A DNA stretch of 47,473 nucleotides from Canibacter sp052085365 (GTDB lineage: Bacteria > Actinomycetota > Actinomycetes > Actinomycetales > Microbacteriaceae), in NCBI GenBank assembly GCA_052085365.1, contig JBQDFP010000016.1, positions 1-47,473 on the forward strand, read 5' to 3'. This document shows positions 16,419 to 25,700 of the stretch, piece by piece. Both the position numbers and the translations under genes were made by a program. Each line of letters begins with the position of its first letter. Within the stretch, counting starts at the first letter, position 1. A model generated the notes under the pieces. The model did not search any database, was not told the origin of the DNA, and saw only the letters and a program-made list of their open reading frames with translations.

Positions 16419-16994
16419 TCATTCACTGTCGTCAGCGCCACCGAACAGCCCCTCAGGGGGAGTCAAGGTTACGACGCGGCTTTCAAGATCTACTTCAGGA
16501 ACGATCGCTTCAACAAACGGCACCAGGACAATACCGTTTGGTGTTTTTACGGCGAGAAGATCCTGTGCGGGCATATGCTGCACTTCAGCAACTGTGCCGA
16601 CGAGCTTTCCATCGATATGCACAGCGAGGTCGACAAGGTCTTGGTCATACCAAGCGTTGTCTTCCTCACCAGCGGCAACGGTATCTTCATCGATCCATAA
16701 AATTGCACGAGCGATTGATTCCGCGGCGGTTCGGTCTGGCAACTCGTGAAAGAACCCCACGGGCTGGCCGTTAAACCAGCGCAGCTCTTTCATCGTGATG
16801 GTTTTACCAAACCAGTCCGATTCCTCAGGTACCTGAAGATAGAACCGCGCATCGCGAACAAAGCGTAGCTCTGGGTTATCGGTGAAAAGTTCTAACTTCA
16901 GACCACCTTTTAACCCGTGCGGCTTCGTCAGGCGTCCGACGCGTAAGCTCCCCGTCCCAAGTTTCGGACGGGGAGCCTTTTGACGTTGATTCAT
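16419..16994 (-). CDS. rimM: 16S rRNA processing protein RimM
   Basis: Assists maturation of the 30S head and binds S19; 191 aa. An N-terminal barrel begins at LRVGRLTKPHGLKGGLKL and a PRC-barrel domain occupies the second half (WYDQDLVDLAVHIDGK). The first 17 residues are a basic extension encoded across an 11-bp perfect hairpin. No other in-frame start lies between it and the conserved core, so the extension is probably translated. The gene starts immediately after the khpA stop (TAAATG). Confidence 0.95.
   Translation of the reverse strand: MNQRQKAPRPKLGTGSLRVGRLTKPHGLKGGLKLELFTDNPELRFVRDARFYLQVPEESDWFGKTITMKELRWFNGQPVGFFHELPDRTAAESIARAILWIDEDTVAAGEEDNAWYDQDLVDLAVHIDGKLVGTVAEVQHMPAQDLLAVKTPNGIVLVPFVEAIVPEVDLESRVVTLTPPEGLFGGADDSE
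16947..16976. repeat. 11-bp perfect hairpin inside the start of rimM
   Basis: GCTCCCCGTCC (16947-16957) and GGACGGGGAGC (16966-16976) are perfect inverted arms with an 8-nt loop. The plus strand continues with CTTTTGA, so it looks like an intrinsic terminator for rightward (antisense) transcription. On the sense (minus) strand it spans roughly rimM codons 7-16 and would form a very stable hairpin just inside the coding region. Confidence 0.75.
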
Positions 16995-17255
16995 TTAGGC
17001 CGACTCTTCGCGGTCGGTGTCAATAATATCGACACGCACCCGTTGCGCCTGCGCCAGCGCATTCATGACTGTACGCAGTGCCTGCACTGTACGCCCGCCA
17101 CGACCAATAACACGGCCGAGGTCTTGCGGGTTCACGCTCACTTCAAGAGTGAGCGTCCTGCCGCGCTCGAACGCGTTAATCTGAATGTCGTCCGGGTGAT
17201 GTGTAATCCCGGTTACGAGATGTTCGAGCGCTTCTTTTAGCGCGTCGTGAGACAT
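16995..17255 (-). CDS. khpA: KH-domain RNA-binding protein KhpA
   Basis: A small single-KH-domain protein, 86 aa. The GXXG loop is GRGG in LGRVIGRGGRTVQALRTVMN. In Gram-positive bacteria KhpA partners KhpB and binds many RNAs, affecting cell division and growth. It sits between rpsP (its ATG is 3 nt past the rpsP stop) and rimM, the standard position. GAGGCG lies just upstream inside the end of rpsP. Confidence 0.93.
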   Translation of the reverse strand: MSHDALKEALEHLVTGITHHPDDIQINAFERGRTLTLEVSVNPQDLGRVIGRGGRTVQALRTVMNALAQAQRVRVDIIDTDREESA

Positions 17256-17258
17256 GGG

Positions 17259-17702
17259 TTACGCCTCTTCGCTCGCTGCTTCTTCAGCGGGAGCTTCGCT
17301 AGCGTCCTCTGCCGGGGCCGGTGATGCTTCCTCAGCCGGAGCGGCCGCTGGCTTGTCTTCCTTCGGCTTCAAGACAGGCTTCTTCGCTTCGTCAGCTACG
17401 AACTCTTCCTTAGCTTCGACAGGCTTAACCTGTGATTCTGCGCTCTCACCCTGGGCCTTCTGCAGATCGCCGGTGAGCTTCAGAAGCGCTGCAACCTGCT
17501 CAGTTGGCTGTGCGCCAACACTGAGCCAGTACTGTGCGCGCTCTGAGTCAATTTCGATGAGTGATGGCTGCTCGATCGGGTGATATTTGCCGATCTCTTC
17601 GATGACGCGGCCGTCACGCTTGGTGCGCGAGTCGGCTACGACTACACGGTAAAAAGGTGCACGGATCTTGCCCATGCGCTTGAGGCGGATTTTCACTGCC
17701 AT
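17259..17702 (-). CDS. rpsP: 30S ribosomal protein S16 with acidic tail
   Basis: Small-subunit protein needed for 30S assembly; 147 aa. The first ~80 residues are the conserved S16 fold (VKIRLKRMGKIRAPFYRVVV, the IGKYHP strand). Residues ~85-147 are a Lys/Glu and then Ala/Pro/Glu-rich low-complexity tail that is typical of actinobacterial S16 and absent in E. coli (82 aa). A strong AAGGAG lies 8 nt before the ATG. It is the first gene of the cluster. Confidence 0.97.
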   Translation of the reverse strand: MAVKIRLKRMGKIRAPFYRVVVADSRTKRDGRVIEEIGKYHPIEQPSLIEIDSERAQYWLSVGAQPTEQVAALLKLTGDLQKAQGESAESQVKPVEAKEEFVADEAKKPVLKPKEDKPAAAPAEEASPAPAEDASEAPAEEAASEEA

Positions 17703-17837
17703 GTTTATTACTCCTTGTGGGTTTAGGTTCGGTTCTCAGAAGTTTGCCCTGTGATTATGTATCGCAGAGCAAATAAGAAACCGAGGTCTTTGGCGCGCTA
17801 TATTCGAAGGCGGAGATGTCAAGCTCTGAACTGTAAT

Positions 17838-17862
17838 CTGCCTCGTTCATAGGAACGAGCAG
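17838..17862. repeat. Hairpin between rpsP and ybdK
   Basis: CTCGTTC (17842-17848) and GAACGAG (17853-17859) form a 7-bp perfect stem around ATAG, extended by CTG/CAG beyond one bulged C. There is no T-run on either side, so it is not a standard terminator. It lies in the 369-bp divergent region between rpsP and ybdK, which must carry promoters for both. CATAAT (minus strand, around 17755) is a possible rpsP -10 box. Confidence 0.45.
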
Positions 17863-17989
17863 TTGCACGCCCCACGCACGAGATCTATTTTCGCACAGAA
17901 TAGGCTAATTGTGCAATTTATGAGACGACCAGGGGTTTTATTGAGTAAATTGCGGTCTGAGATGTTTTTAGTTTATTTTGGAGCCTTAC

Positions 17990-18009
17990 TTTGCCCGACA
18001 TAGGGCAAA
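17990..18009. promoter_or_regulatory. 7-bp dyad upstream of ybdK, candidate operator or leader hairpin
   Basis: TTTGCCC (17990-17996) and GGGCAAA (18003-18009) are perfect inverted arms around GACATA. The dyad lies 62 bp before the ATG of the carboxylate-amine ligase gene and just downstream of a T-rich stretch with a possible -35/-10 pair (TTGCGG at 17950, TATTTT at 17974). It could be an operator near the start site or a hairpin in the leader. Confidence 0.4.
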
Positions 18010-18071
18010 ATATTCTGCAGGGCCACTTCTTTCTCGCCCATTGGTCATCCGAACAGATCGGCAGGCACCCT

Positions 18072-19241
18072 ATGCCACTTGAATTCGCTCGCTCCCCCAA
18101 AGGCACGCTCGGTTTAGAGTGGGAGCTCGCACTTGTCGACAGCAAGACTGGCGATCTAGCAAATGAAGCGCCCCCCATTCTTGAGGCGCTCAGTAAACGA
18201 TGGGATGGAAAAGGAGCAAGCACGCACGCGACACCGGAGCTCCTTCAAAACACTGTTGAGCTCGTCTCGTCCCCGCACACCAGCGTAAGCGGTGCGGTCG
18301 GCGATCTTCAGAACATTGCAACTGATCTGATCGAGTTGGCTGATGCACGTGGACTGGGGGTCATCGCTTCCGGATGCCACCCATTCGCGACATGGAAGAA
18401 TCAAAAGATTACTGATATGGATCGGTATCAAAACTTTATTGATTCAACGGCCTGGTGGGGACGAAATATGCTCATTTGGGGTGTCCACACTCACCTCGGA
18501 GTCGACCGAAAAGAGCGCGTCATTCCGATGATGCACGCACTCATTGCCTACCAGCCTCACCTCATCGCTCTTTCCGCCTCTAGCCCACTGTGGGAAGGCG
18601 ACGTGACAGGCTACTCTTCAAACCGAACCATGATTTTTCAGCAGCTTTCCTCCGCTGGTCTTCCTTTCGAGATCGAAACTTGGGAGGAGTTTGAGGGTGT
18701 TCTCGACGATTTGAGCCATGCGGGAATTATTACTGAACCAACTGAGTCCCGCTGGGATGTCCGTCCGGCACCAAAGTGGGGCACACTCGAGGTTCGCACC
18801 TGCGACGGCGCATCAACTCTGCATGACTTAGGGGCTATGGCAGCTGTTTCTCAGTGTCTGATTGAAGACTTTTCACGCCGTCTTGACCGTGGAAGCGAGC
18901 TGCCGCGACTGCGGCCTTGGTTCGTTCGAGAGAATAAGTGGCGGGCTGCACGCTACGGTCTCGATGCGCAGATCATCAGTCGTAATGACGGAACGCAGTC
19001 ATCCTTGCGGGAATTGCTACGCGGTTTGTGCGAACGTCTTGCCCCAATTGCTGACGAACTTGGTTGTGCTGCTGAACTTGAGCATGCACAGGCAATTGTT
19101 ACCGGAGCGTCTACGAGCGCGGAGCGCCAGCTTGCAGTGTATGACGCCAACGGCGGTGCCGATTCCGCCGATTCGCTGACTGCCGTTGTGCATGCTTTGG
19201 CGCAAGAATTTCGCGAGAGCATAGTGGGCACGAGCGCCTAA
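18072..19241 (+). CDS. Carboxylate-amine ligase, YbdK / GCS2 glutamate-cysteine ligase family
   Basis: A 389-aa protein of glutamate-cysteine ligase family 2, ATP-dependent enzymes joining an amine to the gamma-carboxylate of glutamate. N-terminal LGLEWELALVD, GCHPFATW, VHTHLGVD and TLEVRTCDGASTL are family landmarks. E. coli YbdK has weak gamma-glutamylcysteine synthetase activity; the natural substrate of actinobacterial members, which generally use mycothiol, is not known. ATG 18072 gives the usual N-terminus; a frame from TTG 17991 is open but unlikely. It stands alone on the plus strand, 11 bp from the convergent toxin gene. Confidence 0.87.
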   Translation: MPLEFARSPKGTLGLEWELALVDSKTGDLANEAPPILEALSKRWDGKGASTHATPELLQNTVELVSSPHTSVSGAVGDLQNIATDLIELADARGLGVIASGCHPFATWKNQKITDMDRYQNFIDSTAWWGRNMLIWGVHTHLGVDRKERVIPMMHALIAYQPHLIALSASSPLWEGDVTGYSSNRTMIFQQLSSAGLPFEIETWEEFEGVLDDLSHAGIITEPTESRWDVRPAPKWGTLEVRTCDGASTLHDLGAMAAVSQCLIEDFSRRLDRGSELPRLRPWFVRENKWRAARYGLDAQIISRNDGTQSSLRELLRGLCERLAPIADELGCAAELEHAQAIVTGASTSAERQLAVYDANGGADSADSLTAVVHALAQEFRESIVGTSA

Positions 19242-19252
19242 ACGGCTGGCCG

Positions 19253-19798
19253 CTACTCTATGGTTCGCACGACTAGTCGTGCTGCCTCTTGCACTTCAGA
19301 AAGGTCCAGAGAAAGTGGCACGGTGTCAACAAGCTGCGCCTCATCTGGCTGAAAGAGCGCAATCAGCGTCAGACTGGGTTGATAGTACGACCACCATGCA
19401 ATCCCGTCAAATTCATGTGATTGAAACAGTCGTGCAGCAAGCCGTTGTGTTGCTCTCGGGTTCCGCTTCACGACCTCGGTAACTGTGACGTTATATTCAA
19501 CCAGAAGTCGTGGATCAGAAAGATCTGCAAATACCGTATCTTCCGGAAGGTCGAATGTGCTCAGCGCACGGATCGTATGGCTTGAATCCCCTGTTCGAAA
19601 CATATCCTCACGCCAAATAGCATGCGACCCGAATGCTTCAATAATCGCACCCTCAGGGCTGGTGGCAAGATATCTCAGCGTATACAGGTCAGGGTTATCC
19701 CATCTGCCGTAGCCCTGCTGCGGTGGAATAAACTCAGCGCTGTACGGTTCACCCGGCTTTGCGTCTGCATGCCAAAGGTGTACCCGATGCACAAGCAC
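19253..19798 (-). CDS. RES-domain toxin of a RES/Xre toxin-antitoxin pair
   Basis: A 181-aa RES-domain protein. The family's key residues align as R32 in GRWDNP, Y43, E54 in AIIEAF and S137 in GIAWWSYY. Characterised RES toxins (MbcT, ParT, Res) deplete NAD+ and are ADP-ribosyltransferase-like. It begins with GTG 19798, one base overlapping the antitoxin stop (TAGTG), so translation is likely coupled. The antitoxin-first order is standard for this family. Confidence 0.9.
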   Translation of the reverse strand: MLVHRVHLWHADAKPGEPYSAEFIPPQQGYGRWDNPDLYTLRYLATSPEGAIIEAFGSHAIWREDMFRTGDSSHTIRALSTFDLPEDTVFADLSDPRLLVEYNVTVTEVVKRNPRATQRLAARLFQSHEFDGIAWWSYYQPSLTLIALFQPDEAQLVDTVPLSLDLSEVQEAARLVVRTIE

Positions 19799-20196
19799 TA
19801 GGCATACACCTCACTTGCTTCGCCTGAGAGCGCGGCAACCACTTCAGCGGTGCGGCCCACCTGCACCATATCGAGCGGTGAGGCGCCTCCGAGAAACGCA
19901 TTCTGGCCAAGCAACCACGATTGGACAGCGTTTTCTCCCCACACAGTAGCCGCACGCACTGCGACATAATCAATATCAATCACTAGTCGTGCGAGGTCAC
20001 GGCCGGGCGTAGATTTCCCTGCGATCCACCTGCTTGGGCTGCTCGGCGATACCCCGAGCCACTCAGCGAGTTTCGCATTTGAACCAAACACGTCTGCCGC
20101 ATGGCTTACGCGTTGCGCAAAGGCGAACCTCTCACTCATGGCAAGTTGGCTGGTGAACTGACCCGCCGGGTTTCGATGTGTCTGCGTAGCGCTCAT
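19798..20196 (-). CDS. Xre/MbcA/ParS-type antitoxin
   Basis: A 132-aa antitoxin. A helix-turn-helix lies around residues 30-65 (AKLAEWLGVSPSSPSRWIAG), and the C-terminal toxin-binding domain has ENAVQSWLLGQNAFLGGASP, the hallmark of the Xre/MbcA/ParS family. It should bind and block the RES protein encoded next and repress the operon. A TAGAAT box lies exactly 6 nt before ATG 20196, suggesting a leaderless mRNA, and a long dyad sits over the spacer and -35 position. It lies 52 bp downstream of ffh on the same strand. Confidence 0.88.
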   Translation of the reverse strand: MSATQTHRNPAGQFTSQLAMSERFAFAQRVSHAADVFGSNAKLAEWLGVSPSSPSRWIAGKSTPGRDLARLVIDIDYVAVRAATVWGENAVQSWLLGQNAFLGGASPLDMVQVGRTAEVVAALSGEASEVYA

Positions 20197-20202
20197 AGCA
20201 CC

Positions 20203-20234
20203 ATTCTACCAGTGCAACAAAAGTATTGCACCGG
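20203..20234 (-). promoter_or_regulatory. Promoter and operator of the RES/Xre operon
   Basis: The minus-strand -10 box TAGAAT occupies 20208-20203. Exactly 17 bp upstream is GTGCAA in the -35 position. A dyad of CCAGTGCAA (20209-20217) and TTGCACCGG (20226-20234), matching at 8 of 9 positions with an 8-nt centre, fills the spacer and covers the -35. A protein bound there would block RNA polymerase, which fits autorepression by the Xre antitoxin. Confidence 0.7.
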
Positions 20235-20248
20235 CAGCTTGCTGAGAC

Positions 20249-21829
20249 TTACCTCAGTTTGGTGCCCTTCAGTAGTTGCTGCATCTGCTCAAGCTCTGCC
20301 TGACTCGGTGTCTGTTTGCCATCGGTTGCTCCTGTTGCAGCACCCAAACCAAACCCGGACCCTGCCGGCTGCTGCCCCTGTGCAGGCGCATTCAACTCTT
20401 GCGCGCGTTTTGCAGGGTTGCCTGATTTGCGGGCCCCCTTTTTCTTACCCTGAGGCTTCGTCTTCTTGCGACCGCCATGCATCCCTGGAACATTGCCCAT
20501 GCCTGGGATCTGCGGCACCCCGCCTTTGGAGACAGTTTTCATCATTTTGGCTGCCTGCTCAAATCGCTGCACCAACTGATTCACGTCAGTGACAGTCATA
20601 CCAGAGCCCTTCGCAATACGAAGGCGGCGCGATCCATTCAAGATTTTGGGGTTATGACGTTCGTCACGCGTCATAGATTGAATGATTGCCTCAGTGTGAA
20701 CAATCTGCTTTTCATCAAAGTTTTCAAGCTGCGACTTCATCTTGCCGCCCATACCGGGAAGCATGCCCATCATTTTCTTCAATGAACCGGCACCGCGGAG
20801 CTGCTGCATTTGTTTTAAGAAGTCATCAAGCGTGAACTGGTCAGACGCGATCTTCTCTGCAGTAGCCCGGGCTTCTTCTTCGTCAAACGCTTTTTGAGCT
20901 TGCTCAATAAGCGTAAGAACGTCGCCGAGATCGAGAATTCTGCTTGCCATACGGTCAGGGTGGAACGGTTCGAAATCACCGAGCCCCTCCCCTGTTGACG
21001 CGAACAGAATCGGACGACCAGTTACTGAACGAATCGACAGCGCTGCACCACCGCGCGCATCACCGTCCAGTTTCGTGAGTACGACACCGGTGAAGTCGAC
21101 TCCCTCTTGGAATGCCTGCGCCGTTGCTACCGCGTCCTGACCGATCATTGCGTCGATAACGAACAGCACTTCGTCCGGACTCGTTGCCTTGCGAATATCG
21201 GACGCCTGCTTCATAAGCTCTTGGTCAACACCCAAGCGGCCAGCGGTGTCAATAATGACGAAATCGTGCTGTTTACGTTGTGCTTCGGCAACGCCCGATT
21301 TCGCAACCTTGACGGGGTCTCCCACACCGTTTCCAGGCTCCGGCGCAAAGATCGAAACACCAGCCTGCTCGGCCACAACGCTCAGCTGGGTGACCGCGTT
21401 TGGACGCTGCAAGTCACACGCCACTAAGAGCGGCTGGTGTCCCTGTTCTTTCAACCATTTCGCGAGCTTTCCAGCAAGGGTCGTCTTACCCGCACCTTGG
21501 AGTCCCGCAAGCATGATGACAGTGGGAGGATTTTTTGCGAACTGAAGACGACGCTGTGCACCCCCCAAAATCGTGATGAGTTCGTCGTTCACGATCTGAA
21601 CAACCTGCTGGGCCGGGTTGAGAGCCTTGTTGACTTCATCACCGAGCGCGCGTTCACGGACTTTACCGGTGAACTCTTTTACGACATCGAGAGCGACGTC
21701 AGCTTCGAGAAGAGCCCGACGAATCTCGCGAACCGTACCGTCAATGTCACTCGCCGTGAGCTTACCCTTATTGCGAAGGTTCGCAAATGTCTGGGTGAGG
21801 CGATCTGAAAGCGTACCAAAAGTTGCCAT
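20249..21829 (-). CDS. ffh: Signal recognition particle protein Ffh (SRP54)
   Basis: The GTPase of the signal recognition particle, which delivers ribosomes making membrane proteins to FtsY; 526 aa. N domain, then G domain with GLQGAGKTTLAGKLA (G1), DTAGRLGVD (G3) and TKLDGDARGG (G4); the methionine-rich M domain includes MLPGMGGKM and the RNA-binding SRRLRIAKGSGMTV. The last ~80 residues are a Lys/Gly/Gln-rich low-complexity tail, common in actinobacteria. TAGAAT (21844-21839) lies 9 nt before the ATG, so the leader is very short. It follows ftsY by 58 bp. Confidence 0.97.
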   Translation of the reverse strand: MATFGTLSDRLTQTFANLRNKGKLTASDIDGTVREIRRALLEADVALDVVKEFTGKVRERALGDEVNKALNPAQQVVQIVNDELITILGGAQRRLQFAKNPPTVIMLAGLQGAGKTTLAGKLAKWLKEQGHQPLLVACDLQRPNAVTQLSVVAEQAGVSIFAPEPGNGVGDPVKVAKSGVAEAQRKQHDFVIIDTAGRLGVDQELMKQASDIRKATSPDEVLFVIDAMIGQDAVATAQAFQEGVDFTGVVLTKLDGDARGGAALSIRSVTGRPILFASTGEGLGDFEPFHPDRMASRILDLGDVLTLIEQAQKAFDEEEARATAEKIASDQFTLDDFLKQMQQLRGAGSLKKMMGMLPGMGGKMKSQLENFDEKQIVHTEAIIQSMTRDERHNPKILNGSRRLRIAKGSGMTVTDVNQLVQRFEQAAKMMKTVSKGGVPQIPGMGNVPGMHGGRKKTKPQGKKKGARKSGNPAKRAQELNAPAQGQQPAGSGFGLGAATGATDGKQTPSQAELEQMQQLLKGTKLR

Positions 21830-21887
21830 AGTGGCCCCATTCTACAAGGTTGTCCAGGCCATCACCTGAAGTGAAAAAATAAGTGGA

Positions 21888-22766
21888 TCAACCCACAAGT
21901 TGTTGAGCAAATACGTGCGGTGTGAAGCCCGTGAGGTCACCGATACCTTCTCCCTCACCCACGAGTTTCACGGGAAGCCCCGTATTCTGCTGAACAGATA
22001 GCACGAAGCCACCCTTTGCTGATCCATCAATTTTTGTGAGCACCAGCCCGGATACTTCAGCGTGTTCAATAAATGCTTGGGCCTGTGCAAGACCGTTTTG
22101 TCCAGTAGTTGCATCGAGCACTAATAGCACCTCTGAAATTGGTGCAAGTTTTTCCACTACGCGTTTGATTTTGCCGAGCTCGTCCATAAGCCCGCCCTTA
22201 GTTTGCAGCCGGCCAGCTGTATCAATAATGGCGATATCAAAATTTTCATCAATTGCGCGCTGAACCGTTTGGTACGCAACCGAAGCAGGATCTTGCCCCT
22301 GCTGCTGCGGCTTCACAATATCGGCACCGCCACGTTCAGCCCAGGTCGCGAGCTGCTCCACTGCTGCCGCCCGAAAGGTGTCTGCAGCCCCCACGATGAC
22401 CCGCTTGTCGAAATTTTTCAAATACTTCGCGAATTTACCAATGGTGGTGGTTTTACCGACGCCGTTGACACCGACAACAAGCACCACAGCCGGCGTATCT
22501 GCCAGACGAAGTGTGGAATCAAACTTGGAAAGTCGTTCAGCAATCGCGTCGCGCAGCATACTGCGCATATCTTTCACCTCAGTGATGCGGAAACGCTCCA
22601 CCTCACTCCGAAGATCCTCCAACACCGAATCAGTAATGTCAGGCCCGAAGTCCGCGGTGATTAACGCAGATTCCAGGTCGTCCCAAGTCTCGTCAGTAAT
22701 CGGTTCACTACGGTTAAAAAAGTTTCGAAACGCGTTCGAAAAAGACCGTGATCGTTGTTCAGCCAT
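21888..22766 (-). CDS. ftsY: SRP receptor FtsY, short form
   Basis: GTPase receptor for Ffh; 292 aa from ATG 22766. The NG domain is complete: GVNGVGKTTTIGKF (G1), DTAGRLQTKGGLMDEL (G3), TKIDGSAKGG (G4). The long acidic A domain of E. coli FtsY is absent; only about 15 basic residues precede the N domain, and these may help membrane contact. It lies 10 bp downstream of smc and upstream of ffh. Confidence 0.97.
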   Translation of the reverse strand: MAEQRSRSFSNAFRNFFNRSEPITDETWDDLESALITADFGPDITDSVLEDLRSEVERFRITEVKDMRSMLRDAIAERLSKFDSTLRLADTPAVVLVVGVNGVGKTTTIGKFAKYLKNFDKRVIVGAADTFRAAAVEQLATWAERGGADIVKPQQQGQDPASVAYQTVQRAIDENFDIAIIDTAGRLQTKGGLMDELGKIKRVVEKLAPISEVLLVLDATTGQNGLAQAQAFIEHAEVSGLVLTKIDGSAKGGFVLSVQQNTGLPVKLVGEGEGIGDLTGFTPHVFAQQLVG

Positions 22767-22776
22767 GCAATCGATC

Positions 22777-25700
22777 CTACGCGCTCTCAGCCTCTGCGAT
22801 GCGCTGCCCAACTACTGCAGATACACCATCGTCTCGCATTGAGACACCGTAGAGTGCATCAGCGATCTCCATTGTACGTTTCTGGTGAGTAATGATGATG
22901 AGCTGGGAGTTCTGTCGAAGGTTACTAAACACCTGCAGCAAACGCCCCAGATTCGCGTCATCAAGAGCTGCCTCAACTTCATCCAAAATATAGAACGGGC
23001 TGGGGCGAGCTTGGAAGATTGCGATAAGCCACGCAACTGCGGCGAGTGAACGCTCGCCGCCAGAAAGCAACGAAAGTCGTTCGACTTTCTTTCCCGCGGG
23101 CTTTGCAGTGACTTCAATACCCGTGGTGAGCATATCGTCAGGATTGGTGAGAGAGATATCGCCGGTTCCGCCAGGGAACAGAATCGGGAATACTTCAGCA
23201 AACGCTTCCTTTGTGTCAGCAAATGCGTCAGCAAAAATAACCTGCATCTTCTCGTCAAGGTCTTCAATTATCTGCATGAGATCTTTGCGGGTCTTACTGA
23301 GATCTTCAAGTTGCTCGTTTAAGAACGAATGTCGCTGCTCCAGCGCAGAAAACTCTTCGAGCGCAAGCGGGTTAATTCGACCAAGTTCTGAAAGTTTTCG
23401 TTCCGCTTTCTTCAGTCGTGATTCTTGCTCGCTTCGAACATACGGAACTGTGTCGACCTCCGCCGCTTCTTCTTGAGGCGAAGCACCCTCAGTTCCGTCG
23501 TCACTCGTGTCCTCGTGTTCAACCGGCACGGATCCACCATCAATAAGTTCAGCCTCTGCCTGCTCTTGCGCAGCCTGCTCTGCGATACGCGGGTCGACGG
23601 GAATCGGCTGGTCTGGCCCGTACTCATCGATAAGGATGGACTCAGTCAAGCCCAGTTCCGCTCCCGCTCGTTCCAGTAGTGAGCTCAGTGAAAGCTTGCG
23701 CTCATAGCTTTTCAACTCCGCATTATGAACGCGCTCTGTGAGAGACTGCAAACGTGAACGCAGCTCGGCTTCCTCTGACCGTAAAAGCGTCAGCTCCTGC
23801 GAATGCTTTGCCCGTTGCGCTTCGGCCTGCTGCTGGACCACCCGCGCCTCAGTCAGTGAGCGATCACAGGCATCAATGATGTCTGGCAGTGCTTCCGCAA
23901 CCCGTTCGGCTCGCGAAATCTGGCGCTTACGAAGCACTTCGCGCCGGGCAGCTTCCTGCGCTGCAGCTTCTTCACGCTTAAGCTGTTCAGCTATTTCCGT
24001 CACGCGTCGCTCAGCAACGGTCGCACGTTCTTTCGCAGTTTCATGCGCGAGTCTCGCTTCAACCTCAGCAGTTCGAGCCTGTTCTAATTCATCGGCGAGC
24101 GCATCACGTTCAGAAACGTCGAGGATGGGCCGTGGTGTTGCAGCCACTTCTTCAAGTTCCTGTTGAGCACGTTGGAGCGCCGATTCTGCATCTCCGAGCG
24201 ACTCCCCTACGGTATTTGCAACTTGCTTCGCACGTTCTAACTCGGCACTTGTGGCTTCTACCCGCACGCTCAGTCGATTACGTTTTTCTGAAATTTCAGC
24301 AAGTTGAGCATCGGCTTGCCGCAGCTGCGCGTAGGCATCCTGTGCGACCCGTTTAGCTTCATCTGCTGCTTGACGCTGCGCATCAAAACCTGACTTTGCT
24401 GATTCAAGCTCACCAAGCAGCTGTGCACGTCGCGCAACTGCTTGGTCACGATCTGCGGTGAGCTCAATTCGTGACGGTGCGAGGCTTGAACCGCCTGTAA
24501 GTGTATGTTCAGTAAGCACAACTCCTTCGCTGGTGACTACAACGAAGCCCGCTGCAGACTCAGTAAGCGCAGTGAGTGCCGTACGTGCAGAGTCGAGCGA
24601 TTCAGCAATATAGCAGCGCGCGAGAAGCCCCAGCACACCCGTAGGAGCCTGGGCAACGTCAACTGCACGCACAAGTCCATCAACTTGTGGGCCGGCGACA
24701 CCAGCGGGAGCATCTTTGACGACTACGCGCACGCGCCCGAGGTCATCACTTTGCGCGGTTGTCACGGCTGTTTCGGCGGTATTCGTGCTCGATGCGAGTA
24801 AGGCGTCAGCGAACGTCCCCAGTGCTGCACCAATAGCCTGCTCGTACCCTGGCTCAACCGTGACCGCCTCAGCGACTCGTTCACTCAGGCCCGAGTGTGC
24901 CCGTTCGATTAGGGCTGCACTTGCATCGCGCTGATCAAGCGAAGCATTCAGTGCACTAATTCTGGCATCGAGAGCCGACGCTTCTCGCTCGAGTTCATGA
25001 ACTCTCGCACGATGCTCATCACGAGACGCTTCTGCAACTTGCTGCGTATCTTGCGCTTGCTGATATTCGTCGTCGAGTCCTAATGCTGCTTCCTCGGACG
25101 ATTCCGGGTGAGCTTCGAGAAAAGCACTCTGTTCACTTTGAGCATCGCGAAGCCGAGTTTCGATCTGTTCAACGGCGTGGGCACGTCGTTCTTGTTCTGC
25201 GTGAACGGCCGCGAGTTTCTGTTCAGCAGCATCGACTGCGCCTCGGAGTCCCGAAAGTTTGAGGTCATGCTTCGAAACGAGCGCGCTTTGTTCCGCAATA
25301 TGCTGCTCGATTGCGTCAAGCGAATGCTGTGCCGTCTGGGTGAGCGACTGAGCTTCTTCCCAGGCGGAGCGAGCCGCAGGAAGAAGTTCCTGTAGACGTT
25401 TGGCCTCGGACTGTGCCTCTTCTAGACTTTCGTTGCTGGTGTGAGCCGATACTTCACCGGAGTCGCTTTGCGAAGCAAGAAAAGTGAGACGCTGTTGTGC
25501 TTGAGAGAACAGGCCTCGCAAGTTGGCTTGGACGGATTCAAGGTTGAGGGTCACTCGACGTGCACGGTCGAGGTCATCACTGTGTTGATCCTGCTCGAGA
25601 CGTTCTATACGCAACTGTTTCTGTTCAAGTTGTTCAGTAAGTACAATGCGTTCTGAATGTCGCTCAGATTCGTGCTTACCGAGCTCGTGTAGTTCGTCTC

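Noticed and set aside
17959..17999. TTG start at 17991 for the carboxylate-amine ligase
   Set aside because: The added 27 residues are not family-like and would place the start inside the dyad; ATG 18072 gives the usual N-terminus.
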